Below are positions 39,683-49,125 of a DNA stretch of 64,000 nucleotides, in pieces. Positions within the stretch are counted from its first letter, which is position 1, and each line of letters begins with the position of its first letter. The notes under the pieces were generated by a model, which searched no databases, was not told the origin of the DNA, and saw only the letters and a list, made by a program, of their open reading frames with translations. Source of the stretch: Coemansia sp. RSA 1200 (taxonomy: Eukaryota > Kickxellomycota > Kickxellomycetes > Kickxellales > Kickxellaceae); assembly GCA_027578915.1 (NCBI GenBank), contig JANBTT010000057.1:45315-109314 (forward strand), read 5' to 3'. The position numbers and the translations under genes are program-made.

Positions 39683-41236
39683 TTAGTAGGCTATGGTCAG
39701 GCTCTCTGGGATCGCCGACGCGTCCATCGAAACCACCACCTGGAGCATCGGCTTCCCATCCTTGGTCACCGTGCTAAACAGCGTGGCTGCATGCGGAGTC
39801 GCTTCTACTGGCTCCGCATCTGCAGCTGATGCGTGGATATGGTTGACCATCGCCTTGTTAGCCTTATCGGTGACGCTTCCGTAGGACGGCCGGTTGGTGG
39901 TCACCGCATTAGCCGCAGTCCTGCCTGGCACCGCGCCAGAGTCCGCAGGCAGCGGTGGATCCGTGCGGCTGGCGTCGGCACGGTTGTCCAGATGCAAGGC
40001 GGCCGAGAACAGAGGAGTGCCTGCCGGGTACGTGGTGTCTGGAATGCCGGATGCTGTGTGCTGCGCGGCTCCCGCCGCGTTGGAGGCCAGCAGGATATCC
40101 ACGCTGCTTGATGGCGACGAGGGCTGCGGCCCAGGCAACGATGGCGCTATGTAGTCCTGCGGACCGGTGCCCGGCCATTTTGCGCTCCCGGTGGGCCATG
40201 GCGATCCCAGATCATCGGTGAACGACAATGGAGCCGCCGCGCCGCTGGTGGTGGTTTCTGCCGAGGAATCGGGCTCGATGGTAAGACCGACGTTGGTGCC
40301 AAACAGGGGCTTTGCGTAGGGCCCCAGTGTCGTTGTCAGCTGGCCTCGGGTCTGGATCCCCGCGCCATACGTGTACAGCGCGTTGAAGTCCGTGTCATCC
40401 TCGGTCATGTACTCGGTCATGTACACGATCTCCGTCGAGGTTGTGGTGCTTTCGGAGAGATACAGAATCACCGCGCCCGAGGATGCCTCACTGTTGTCTT
40501 CTTGCGACTTTGTGTCGTCGCCGTTCTCCTCAGCAACGCTGGCATTGTCATCGTCCCCGCCCTCCTTCTGAGCACCCGTGGTCTCGGCTGGCTCGGCGGG
40601 CTCGCCAACGGTTATTTGCGGACGCCCGTCAAGCATCGATGACAGACTGTCGTTCTCCAACGACTTTCCTATCCCGAGTGTCGGCTTCCCCGGCACGTTG
40701 ACTACAAGCAGCTCCTTGCCAATGTAGGCCTGCTGCTTCCCGTAGTTCTCGATCCGCACGTCCGCGCAGTTCATGTAGTACGCACGGGTCCCGATCCTCG
40801 GGATCCACGCCCACGCAAACACCGCGCTCTTTGCCGCCGGCAGCCGGTCGGGAACCGGGACCTGGTACCCGCCATTGACGGTGTCGAGGAAACAGTTGTC
40901 CAGTTTATCCCAGATCACCGCAAAGCTTGTACCGTTGTCGTACGATATGGCAAACTGGCAGTCGCCGCCCTGTCTTGTGGCTGCACCATCGAAGAACACC
41001 TTCAGGTCCTGGCCGGCAACCAGTGTGCCCTGGACGGCGCCCGGTGCGGCGTTGCGACATGGGTAGCTGATCTTGCCGCCCAACGGCGATTTCATGTTGT
41101 AGTCGACGTCGTCGGCTGCAATGTAGAACCTGCTGAACTTGGAGCGTCGTGGTGGCGGCTCCCTCATCTCCACCTGGGCACCGCACATGCTGCCAACCAT
41201 GCCCAGAACCAGCAGCAGTCCAACAACCTTTCGCAT
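39683..41236 (-). CDS. Secreted LPMO-like (chitin-binding type-4-like) protein
   Basis: I start it at 41236 (MRKVVGLLLVLGMVGS), where a 20-residue signal peptide begins; the ORF extends to 41287 without adding anything sensible. The mature 497-residue protein starts near QVEMREPPPRRS and has a beta-sandwich-like module to about residue 180 with conserved Cys (YPCRNAAPG, GGDCQFAISYDNG, NCFLDTVNGGY, YYMNCADVRI). This pattern is that of fungal LPMO-like secreted proteins, in which His at mature position 1 and a second His bind copper. Here the first mature residue appears to be Gln and the second site Asp, so copper chemistry is unlikely. The remaining 300 residues are Ser/Thr/Pro-rich and probably O-glycosylated. 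The substrate is unknown; a wall-binding or structural role is possible. Confidence 0.7.
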   Translation of the reverse strand: MRKVVGLLLVLGMVGSMCGAQVEMREPPPRRSKFSRFYIAADDVDYNMKSPLGGKISYPCRNAAPGAVQGTLVAGQDLKVFFDGAATRQGGDCQFAISYDNGTSFAVIWDKLDNCFLDTVNGGYQVPVPDRLPAAKSAVFAWAWIPRIGTRAYYMNCADVRIENYGKQQAYIGKELLVVNVPGKPTLGIGKSLENDSLSSMLDGRPQITVGEPAEPAETTGAQKEGGDDDNASVAEENGDDTKSQEDNSEASSGAVILYLSESTTTSTEIVYMTEYMTEDDTDFNALYTYGAGIQTRGQLTTTLGPYAKPLFGTNVGLTIEPDSSAETTTSGAAAPLSFTDDLGSPWPTGSAKWPGTGPQDYIAPSLPGPQPSSPSSSVDILLASNAAGAAQHTASGIPDTTYPAGTPLFSAALHLDNRADASRTDPPLPADSGAVPGRTAANAVTTNRPSYGSVTDKANKAMVNHIHASAADAEPVEATPHAATLFSTVTKDGKPMLQVVVSMDASAIPESLTIAY

Positions 41237-41751
41237 GCCTTTGCTAATAATGCCACCCGTCATCTCTTGATCGTACCACACTTTCAATTTTTTTTGTTCG
41301 TTTGTAAATAGGATGTCAATGTTATCAACGCGGTTAGATAAGTTACAAAAAAAAGTTTAGAAGAATGCTATGGAATCCAAAAAAACTACACAACACGCGT
41401 TGCTGCTGATGTTGCTAAATCCTTGTTTTTGTCCGAGATATATGCTATATAGCCCGTCATGTCCAGAATGCATACAGTCTTTTTAGGGTCGTTCTCCATT
41501 ATTTTTTCAGCAAACAGCACAATTCAGCAGTAGACTGTGCAAATGTTTGCGCTGTATTTTATATATTTTTGGAAACTACGCACTTCCATCCTGCTCATGT
41601 TGCAACATCTTCTTTCCCCGCATTATAGATTCCATTCTTTCACCAAAAGCGTACTGCCATTTTCATTATAAAAATATAGTCCTTCCTCCCCCATTGAACA
41701 TTGGTGTAATACAAGTCGAACAAACAGTTTGAGAAACAAGATAGGAGGGGC
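41237..41751. other. Gap between LPMO-like gene and choline kinase
   Basis: 515 bp between the LPMO-like start and the choline kinase stop, both on the minus strand. It should hold the promoter of the former. The sequence is AT-rich and I see no gene or RNA in it. Confidence 0.4.
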
Positions 41752-43239
41752 TTACTCAATGTTGGCCATTAGAGCCAGAAATTGTGCCAAGCGCGCCTCT
41801 GCAACGTTGACATAGTTGTATTCGATCTTGCTGGAGCATGCCTGCAGAAGCGCCCAGATGCCCCAGTGCAGATACGGCGCAGGCTCAAAGAACGCGACCT
41901 CGCGATCCAGCGCCTCGACCTCCTCGTCAATACGATACTCGTTGATTCTCACTAAACGCAGACCACCGCTACCGCCGTCCTGCTCATATTTGCTGGCACT
42001 GCTATCGCCAATGTTTGCATCCAAATATGCCTTGGTCAAGACGTATTCGCGAAGAAAAGTGTAGCGCTGCTCGGCAGTCGGGTACAGTGCCAGATCCATG
42101 ACCAGCGCCTTTACCACAGGGTCATAGACTGTTGCCCAGGACATGTAGTGGTTGGCAATATCGTAGCCGCGGTAGTTGTACCCCGAGTACTCAAAGTCAA
42201 CCAGAACGAGTTCCCCCGTCCCCTCCAGCTGCAGTATGTTGCTGTACTGCACATCGTTGTGTGCAAACACTATGGGCGAGCGTGAATTTTCTAGATAGGC
42301 CCTGTACTTTTCCACCGCCTGCTTGAGCTCTGACCAGTTGTTGAGGATTGCGGTGCAGTCTGCGTTGTGTTTGCACGCCTGCTGGACCGTCGACCACTTG
42401 CTTTGCACCTGCTCCATCCACTCGTCTACTTTGGCCCAGAGCCACGGTTTCGGTACCACCTTCTTGCCACCGTCTGCAGCTCCGGCACTGTGGCCATACG
42501 GTCTGTGGTGGGTTACTAGACTGTGGAGCTGACACACATTTTGTGCGACAAGCCTGCTTATTGATGGCTGGCAGGTGTCGTTTTCCGTTAACGTGGTGCT
42601 TTCTAGAAACTCCTCCAACCTGCCGTTCCCAAACACAACATAGACCTTTATTCCAAGACCAAGCGACGACAGCTGGTTTACCCAGTACAGCTCCTCGTCT
42701 CTGGACAACATATTGCTGGACCCTGCGCCGTAGACGCGTAGCAGGATCTTGCGTGGCAGCTGAACAGCTTCTGCTGTTGCTGTTGCTGCTGCTGCTGCTG
42801 ACGGCACTACTACCGGTGTATGGTCTATTTCTACCATGTACACGTAGTTCGATGTTCCTGCGCTCATCCTCTCCACCCTGACCTGGGAATGCTCGATTGC
42901 CACTTCTGGAGTAAATATCTGGTTAAACAATGTGGCCACCCGTGACTTTAGCTCCGTAGGGTCCGGATTGTCGCTGACGTTAATAGTAACATCCTTGCAC
43001 TCAGTGGGGCCAGTGCTTTCGTTTTCCATGGTCTGCTGCGGTCTATCCTGTGCGGTGCTGTCTCCGACATCTAGTGTTGAAGAGCCAGAAGGGGCTTGTT
43101 TGCTCTTTGACGACCTGATAATCTCGATTACTCGCTTGAGGTCCGTCCGGCCCTCTATTTTTCGCTCATTTTTGCATACATCGGAAACCCCTGTTGCCTG
43201 GGCAACAGACTGCGTCGATGATGAATCGGTTGGCAACAT
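41752..43239 (-). CDS. Choline/ethanolamine kinase
   Basis: A 495-residue single-exon kinase of the aminoglycoside-phosphotransferase fold. Motifs: an N-terminal segment of about 90 disordered residues, SNYVYMVEI and RKILLRVYG for nucleotide binding, the catalytic Brenner motif HNDVQYSNIL (H327-L336) and the metal-binding DFEYSGYNYRGYD (348-360) followed by IANHYMSW. The C-terminal HWGIWALLQACSSKIEYNY is characteristic of the family. An Ala-rich insert at about 147-160 interrupts the N-lobe. It phosphorylates choline or ethanolamine with ATP, the first step of the Kennedy pathway to phosphatidylcholine or phosphatidylethanolamine. Substrate preference cannot be told from the sequence. Confidence 0.92.
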   Translation of the reverse strand: MLPTDSSSTQSVAQATGVSDVCKNERKIEGRTDLKRVIEIIRSSKSKQAPSGSSTLDVGDSTAQDRPQQTMENESTGPTECKDVTINVSDNPDPTELKSRVATLFNQIFTPEVAIEHSQVRVERMSAGTSNYVYMVEIDHTPVVVPSAAAAATATAEAVQLPRKILLRVYGAGSSNMLSRDEELYWVNQLSSLGLGIKVYVVFGNGRLEEFLESTTLTENDTCQPSISRLVAQNVCQLHSLVTHHRPYGHSAGAADGGKKVVPKPWLWAKVDEWMEQVQSKWSTVQQACKHNADCTAILNNWSELKQAVEKYRAYLENSRSPIVFAHNDVQYSNILQLEGTGELVLVDFEYSGYNYRGYDIANHYMSWATVYDPVVKALVMDLALYPTAEQRYTFLREYVLTKAYLDANIGDSSASKYEQDGGSGGLRLVRINEYRIDEEVEALDREVAFFEPAPYLHWGIWALLQACSSKIEYNYVNVAEARLAQFLALMANIE

Positions 43240-43765
43240 TGTCTTGTTAATAAGGAAGAAGAAGAATTATGCTATGTTTTATTAAATGCAAAAAGAATAA
43301 AGTTGAGAAAGTTTTTTTGTAAAGTACTTGTAATAATGACAATATTGAGAAAAGCAGTTGGAATCGGTTGTCAATTTATACTCTAGAAAGAGTTTATCTT
43401 TTATCACTCAATGTTTTACAAAGTATAAAGATTCAAGAAACGTTAATTTCTTGTTGTATCCATTCTTGTTTTTTTTTCCTGTTGTTTCCTCTTTCCTGTA
43501 CACACATGTCAAACAACACGGATATGGATGTTAAATATGCAAAATTCAGATATGTAGAGGGAAACCACTGAGTAAAATGTTCAAATCATGTCGTTTGTTG
43601 AAACCAGAAAGTAAATGCTACACACGCGTTTTTTTTCCTTTTTGCTTCCAAATGCTCGACAATTTGGATTGTCCTTTTTTATGTGACATCTTTAATAATC
43701 AACGTGACCAATGGGCTTTCTTATTGCATTCAATAATCTGGCGCGTTTAATGTTGGACGCTGTCT
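43240..43765. other. AT-rich intergenic region
   Basis: 526 bp upstream of choline kinase and downstream of the small Cys gene. It contains the choline kinase promoter; I see no distinct element and no coding frame of merit. Confidence 0.35.
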
Positions 43766-44023
43766 CTAGTTTTTGGAAAATGGAAACTCTGGACAAGCTT
43801 GTTCGGATGCTGTGGATGCAGTTGCAGATCCCTCGTTGTACGCGCTCGTCGCACTATGCGATTCCTTGTCTCTTAACTCTCTGAAGAGACACGGTATTTG
43901 TCCATTTGTTCCTTTCTCGCAAGTAAACGCGCAGGCGGTCTGTTGCTCTAGCTTGCAATCGTTTTTAAACAAGTCAAGGTTTTCTGTCTGAATAGAAAGA
44001 TTTGGCGGCGTGAAAACAGTCAT
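43766..44023 (-). CDS. Small cysteine-containing protein, unrecognised
   Basis: I start it at 44023 (MTVFTPPNLSIQTENLDLF); the frame continues to 44182, but its translation there is a hydrophobic Phe-rich run typical of promoter DNA. The 85-residue protein has five spaced cysteines (CKLEQQTACAFTCEK, then QIPC, and EQAC near the end) and a Ser/Thr/Ala-rich second half. No signal peptide is present in the shorter form. If the upstream start were real, a hydrophobic N-terminus would precede the Cys part. The coding status is uncertain. Confidence 0.35.
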   Translation of the reverse strand: MTVFTPPNLSIQTENLDLFKNDCKLEQQTACAFTCEKGTNGQIPCLFRELRDKESHSATSAYNEGSATASTASEQACPEFPFSKN

Positions 44024-45408
44024 GGTCAGTAAAATTAAATTTGTTTGAGAGAGGAAAAAGCTATTTTGAAATAGAAAGAAAATAAAAGAGAAACCCCGAA
44101 AGCAAGTATAGCACAAGAAATAGCACAGGAAAGAGAATCCTGTGTGGATTGGCAGGTTTTTTTTATAGTTTTGGTACATCAATTAGATATTTCTCTAGTT
44201 TATTTACTGTGGCCAAGCCAAAGAAGAAAGTAAAATACAGCAGGAAAGAGAAACGTACAAAGGCTGTAAAGAAATGATATATCGGACAACGTAGAATTCC
44301 TAGTTGTGTATCTTATATCTGGAAAAGCAAACCTTAAGGATTTTGTACTGTAGTTTTATGAAAGGTAAGTTTATTTATAGCTCCTAGTTTCCATTTCATA
44401 TTATTGTATGGACTACATGTATAAAACATAAAGTACAATGACAATCAAACACTGGAATATGGATAATGACAAGTATCGAGAAATACAAGAAATGAAAAGA
44501 CCAAAGCTGATTTAGGAAGAGAAATTGCACCATTTTCAAGAAACCAGTCGAATATCAAATAACAACAGGCGCCTAAAATGATATTGATTTCGACGTGTTT
44601 AAACAACAGCACGCGTGAATCAATGTTGCCGAACTATTAAACCCGAGCAGAGGCAAGTATTATAAATGCACGTCAACTCATGGTTATTAGGACGGAATGG
44701 AATTGTAATTTACCTCGTATGTGCGCGGAGTCAAAATGGCGCTTGATATGCTCAGCATCTAGCATTGTTATTGTGGTGATTATTATACTCCGAAAACGGT
44801 GCTTCGTAAATACATGTTAATAGATTTGATACTGAACATTCTGTACATTACTTTTTACTTTCTAACAAAAAAAAGCCAATTTCTATTTCCGAAAAAAAGA
44901 GAAAAGAAATCGCAACACATTCCTTTTCACATTAATATCACGTTTTAAACTGGATATATCTTGTTTTATAATTCGACTTCCAAATACTAGCATTGCAGCA
45001 ACACTAGCAAGTGACAAGAAAAAAAAGATTTCTTTAGATTCTAACGTTGTATTCATGAAGAACAGTAAAAGGTAAATGCATAAATGCTATGTTTCTGAGA
45101 AACATGACCAACGGCAGCTGTTTCTTTGTTGAGTAAAATGTCCAAAAAGTACGTCTTTTTGATGAGACTAAATAATGGCTTTGTGTAGTTTAAAAAGAAG
45201 TGGACGAAGATGGATATTGGAACTGACGATACCTTTGATTGGTGATATACTTTGCTATAGTAGAAGCTTGTTTGCTGTCATTAAAAATTGTGAATGGGTT
45301 CCGCCCGCGAAATAGAAAGAGGAAAAGTAAGAAAAAAATTGGCAAATGCAAAGCAGCTACTAGGGAAAAGAGGAAGGAAAATACGACGAGGTCCCAACTC
45401 TGTGGCAA
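44024..45408. other. 1.4-kb AT-rich gene-free region
   Basis: It extends from the small Cys gene's start to the stop of the GH17 gene. It is strongly AT-rich with stops in all frames and no repeat, palindrome or RNA signature that I can see. It would include the 3' region of the GH17 gene and any promoter of the small Cys gene. Confidence 0.4.
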
Positions 45409-46623
45409 TTAAACAAACGAGGAAGCAGCAAGCGCAGCAGCCGAAAAGGCAATAGCAGCGGCAGTAGAAAGAACACTCCCACCAGTTACTGACATTGCAC
45501 CACTGGTTTCGGTTTCCTCAGACTCAAGCCCACTGGCATCATCGCTCCGATCGTCAGCGCTCTCGCTTTCAATGTCAAGAAGCTCGTCAGAAGCGTCGTC
45601 GTCGTTCTTTCCATCAGCATCGCTTTCATCGGCATCACTGCTATCATTAGCGGAATCATCGCTCTCGCTCTCGTCGTTGCTCTCGCTCTGGCTCTCCTCG
45701 CCTGGAGTTCCATTAGGCACAAAGCCCTTGCAGTCGTACATGGGGAGCGCGATCTTTGGTTTCTTGTCGCCATCAAGGATACCCCAATGCGTCTCGACAT
45801 CGCTGGCGTTGGTGGTAGGTTTCCATGCCTCATCAAACGCACTGAACCACACGTATCTGATGTTTTCAAGATTAGCACGACAGATAAACTCCTTCATGTA
45901 CTGCTCCTCGTTTTGAATAGTGGGGGCCGAATCTCCAAAGTTACCGCCATCCGAGGGCCATCCGGTCTCGCCAACAACGACTTCTTTGGTTCCAGCAATC
46001 TTCTGGATATCGTAGATGTGCTGGAACATCTTGTCCTGGGCGCCCTTGATCGGAACGCCTTCCCAGAACGGGAATGCATGCATGTTGACGTAGTCAACGG
46101 CATCAACTATCGTTTTATCAATGGATGGCCAGGTCTCGGACGTGGTGACCGGAATGCTTCCAAGACCCAGCTTGGTCAGCGCGCTCTTGGTGTCCCTGAC
46201 CTTGGCAGCTATCTGTGCCTGCGTCTGCTCCTCGCGGTAAACAGCCTCGTTACCAACGATAACCGCGCTCACCTGCTTCTTAAAGTCAAAGAGCCCGGCT
46301 AGACGGAGAAGCTCCTTCTTGTCGGCCTCGTACGAGCTGTCATCCTTGCCAACCCACAGTCCAAGCTGCACCTTCCAGTCGGTGTTCTCCATCGCACGGA
46401 GTATAGGCTCGCCCTGTTTGCAGTCGTTGACCGAGTAGATGCGCACTTCTTTGGTGAAGTCCTCGAGCACCTTCAGATCGTCACGGACAGAGTTGACTGT
46501 TGGGCACTCTCCGGTCTTGATTTGCTTGGCGTTGTACGACAGTGCGTGGAAAGGAAGAGAATCCGCCGCCATAGCGGTGGCCGAGGCTGCCGCCATTGCA
46601 GCAAGCGTAAGCGTAAACCTCAT
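45409..46623 (-). CDS. GPI-anchored GH17 beta-1,3-glucanase
   Basis: A 404-residue wall enzyme. Signal peptide at 1-20 (MRFTLTLAAMAAASATAMAA), then a GH17 (beta/alpha)8 barrel. The acid/base is E126 in VIVGNEAVYR and the nucleophile E219 in VVVGETGWPS. Both are intact. After about residue 310 comes a Ser/Asp/Glu-rich tail of roughly 65 residues, and then a C-terminal hydrophobic segment (AAIAFSAAALAASSFV) with small residues before it, which fits GPI attachment. Family knowledge: Bgl2/Scw-type proteins cut and rejoin beta-1,3-glucan during wall remodelling. Single exon; the start codon is preceded by ATT repeats on the plus strand. Confidence 0.92.
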   Translation of the reverse strand: MRFTLTLAAMAAASATAMAADSLPFHALSYNAKQIKTGECPTVNSVRDDLKVLEDFTKEVRIYSVNDCKQGEPILRAMENTDWKVQLGLWVGKDDSSYEADKKELLRLAGLFDFKKQVSAVIVGNEAVYREEQTQAQIAAKVRDTKSALTKLGLGSIPVTTSETWPSIDKTIVDAVDYVNMHAFPFWEGVPIKGAQDKMFQHIYDIQKIAGTKEVVVGETGWPSDGGNFGDSAPTIQNEEQYMKEFICRANLENIRYVWFSAFDEAWKPTTNASDVETHWGILDGDKKPKIALPMYDCKGFVPNGTPGEESQSESNDESESDDSANDSSDADESDADGKNDDDASDELLDIESESADDRSDDASGLESEETETSGAMSVTGGSVLSTAAAIAFSAAALAASSFV

Positions 46624-47719
46624 TATTATTATTATTCGAGCTCCTTGTCAAAAGGAAGAAGAAGAGAAGGGAAAAACTGGATGAAGGAAAGGGAGGGGAA
46701 AAAAGAGTGGGTATGCTGTGCTATGCAGTCTAGCAGAGGGAAAAAAGTGCAAGTCGGCTTAGTGTTAAAAAATGCGTTGGGCTACTTGAAAAAAAAAATA
46801 GAAAAGAGAAAGAAAGGAAAAGCTGGGTTGCTTTTTTCTGAAAATAAAATTTGTGTATTTTTCTGCTCTTTCAGTTGCTGGAAACCAAAAAACACCTCGT
46901 AAAAGAGGGATTTACGATGACAAAAAGACAAATGCAATGCAGACCATCATTATGAACCGTTTCTATTTTTAGAGGAAAAAACAACAACAACAATCACATT
47001 CCATTTTTCCTGTAAATAACATAAAAGGAGGAGTTGGAAAAAGCATGGCAGTAGATGCAGATACAGGTGTTTGACAAGCATGTGGAACCATTTCCTGTTT
47101 ATTCCTGAATTTTGCGGCATAAGCGTGGTCTCTGAATCACGTCACTCTCCGTTGTAAGATATCCTTTTTGCAGCAAAAGGATAATAAAACAAATGCTAAT
47201 AAAATAGGAGGAAGCATTTTCCCCTTTCAAGCCAGAGTTGCCAACATGCGTCTTTTCATTTCAACACAACGAACGGATCGAAACAGACCATGTTCGCCCC
47301 CGCAGCCCGATCAGAGCACGTGGGCAAGCAAGAGTCGTCCAGTCAGGCTATTATTTTCGTTTTTCAATTGTTCCCCCATCTCCTCCCTCATTTGCTGCAA
47401 ATTAATAGAAAATTAGACGTGGACCCATTGAGCTGACGGGATTGCAGACCTCCTTTTTTCTCTATCCAGAGGATATCCGGTTGATCTGATTCGGATGATG
47501 CAAAGCAAGTTAGTAGATTACTCGAGACTTTTTTTTAATGGCGGAGCACGCTGGCATTTCATTCTTTCTCTTTCTCTTTTTAATATTATGTCAGTGTTAC
47601 TTTTTTTTACTTTCAACGAATTCTATAAAAAGAAATACCTGTACTGCTTATTTTTTAGGACTTTCTGTTACTAAGAGAAAACACGTGGAGAGAGGAGGAG
47701 GATTCACAAAAGGCGAAAA
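46624..47719. promoter_or_regulatory. Divergent region, GH17 gene and DUS2
   Basis: 1096 bp between two divergent start codons. CACGTG occurs at 47317-47322 and 47682-47687, the second only 33 bp from the DUS2 ATG and so probably in the leader. The left part, next to GH17, is A/G-rich. No coding sequence is supported. Confidence 0.35.
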
Positions 47720-48856
47720 ATGACAGTAGAGCAAGAGGGGCAGGAGGAGGAATGGCGAAGTAGGTACCGCGGGGGGTTCTTTCTAGCACCGATGGTACGC
47801 GTAGGCACGCTGCCGATGCGTCTCCTCAGCCTGCAATACGGCGCCGACCTCGTATGGTCACCCGAGACCGTAGACAAAAGCATAATAGGAAGCGAGCGTC
47901 AAGTAAACCACCAGACGGGGGTAATAAGTTACATGAAGGACGGGAAGGAAGTATTCACCACACACGCAGACGAGAGAGATAAAGTGGTCTTCCAGCTGGG
48001 ATCCGCTGATCCCGAGACTGCGCTGCTGGCGGCAAGGGCCGTGGAGCGCGATGTGGCGGGTTTTGATCTCAATTGCGGATGTCCTAAGCGGTTCTCCATT
48101 CAGGGCGGGATGGGCGCTGCTCTGATGTCCGATCCCGACCGGCTCTGCGCCATCCTCACAAAACTGGTTCAAAACGTCAGTGTCCCCGTCAGCTGCAAGA
48201 TCAGGATATTTGAAGACGAGGAAAAGACCCTGGCACTTGTTCGGCGGATTGCAGAGACCGGAGTGTGTGCACTGACGGTGCACTGTCGTACAAAGAACAT
48301 GCGGCCGCGGGAAAAGGCGCTCTGGGATCGGCTCAACAGCGTGGTCAACGGGATGCCGGATCGTTTCCCGGTGATCCTTAATGGCGATATATTTGAGTAC
48401 GGGGATGTGGAGCGGGCCAAGGAGATTACGGGGGCAACGAGTGTGATGACTGCACGCGGGGCGGCTGCTAATCCATCGATCTTCCGGTCCGACGGGACCA
48501 TCGATACCATTGAGACCGTTGTTGAGTACGTTAGGATGGCGGTTCGGACAAGAAACCCGTTCCACAACACAAAGTACACGCTTCTGCAGATGTATCCGGA
48601 CACCAGGTCCCAGAAGTACATGGACCTTCGGAGCACGAAAACGTACGAGGCAATGTGCGAGTGTCTTGGGCTTCGGCAATTCTACCAAGATGGATGGGCT
48701 CAGGATACTGGTGGTGGCGATGTTGGTGCCAACCAGTTGAACGGTGCAGACACGCGGCAAAGTCCAAAGAAACGCTGTGCGGATAATACTGAGGAACTGT
48801 TATCTGCCGAAAATGAACCAGCCGTCGAAGCTCCACCAAAGCGTGTCAAAGAGTAG
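47720..48856 (+). CDS. DUS2: tRNA-dihydrouridine synthase Dus2
   Basis: A 378-residue flavoprotein. The FMN barrel opens with FFLAPMVRVGTLPMRLL; the Dus2-specific GSERQVNHQTGVISY follows. The catalytic Cys is in FDLNCGCPKRFSIQGGMGAAL, and the later VTVHC-type block (CALTVHCRTKNMRPRE) and PVILNGDIFEYGD line the active site. A helical domain (NTKYTLLQMYPD) and a Lys/Glu-rich tail complete it. Known: Dus2 makes dihydrouridine at position 20 of cytosolic tRNAs. The double-stranded RNA-binding domain of the animal enzyme is absent, as in fungi. Single exon. Confidence 0.94.
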   Translation: MTVEQEGQEEEWRSRYRGGFFLAPMVRVGTLPMRLLSLQYGADLVWSPETVDKSIIGSERQVNHQTGVISYMKDGKEVFTTHADERDKVVFQLGSADPETALLAARAVERDVAGFDLNCGCPKRFSIQGGMGAALMSDPDRLCAILTKLVQNVSVPVSCKIRIFEDEEKTLALVRRIAETGVCALTVHCRTKNMRPREKALWDRLNSVVNGMPDRFPVILNGDIFEYGDVERAKEITGATSVMTARGAAANPSIFRSDGTIDTIETVVEYVRMAVRTRNPFHNTKYTLLQMYPDTRSQKYMDLRSTKTYEAMCECLGLRQFYQDGWAQDTGGGDVGANQLNGADTRQSPKKRCADNTEELLSAENEPAVEAPPKRVKE

Positions 48857-49125
48857 AAATTCTGTCGTGGTCATATATACAATCCAACTCTTGTTTAACA
48901 AAAACCATGCCCAAAGCGTTTGTTGCTGTTGTTGTTAGATGGACAAGATCATTCCTTACACAGCATTCAGGTTGAATACAGAGAAAAATAAAAGCAAAAT
49001 AACGTGGAAGAGTGGTATAAACAACGGCTGTTAAGATTGACCAACCAACCAGCCAGTTTAATTGAGTTGAGTTAAGTAATAGTCACGACAACAACAGAAG
49101 GTTGCTATTTCGTCGGGGAGTGCCA

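Noticed and set aside
43240..45408. tRNA or 5S rRNA genes in the gene-free region
   Set aside because: I found no convincing A-box/B-box pair or cloverleaf, here or in other gaps.
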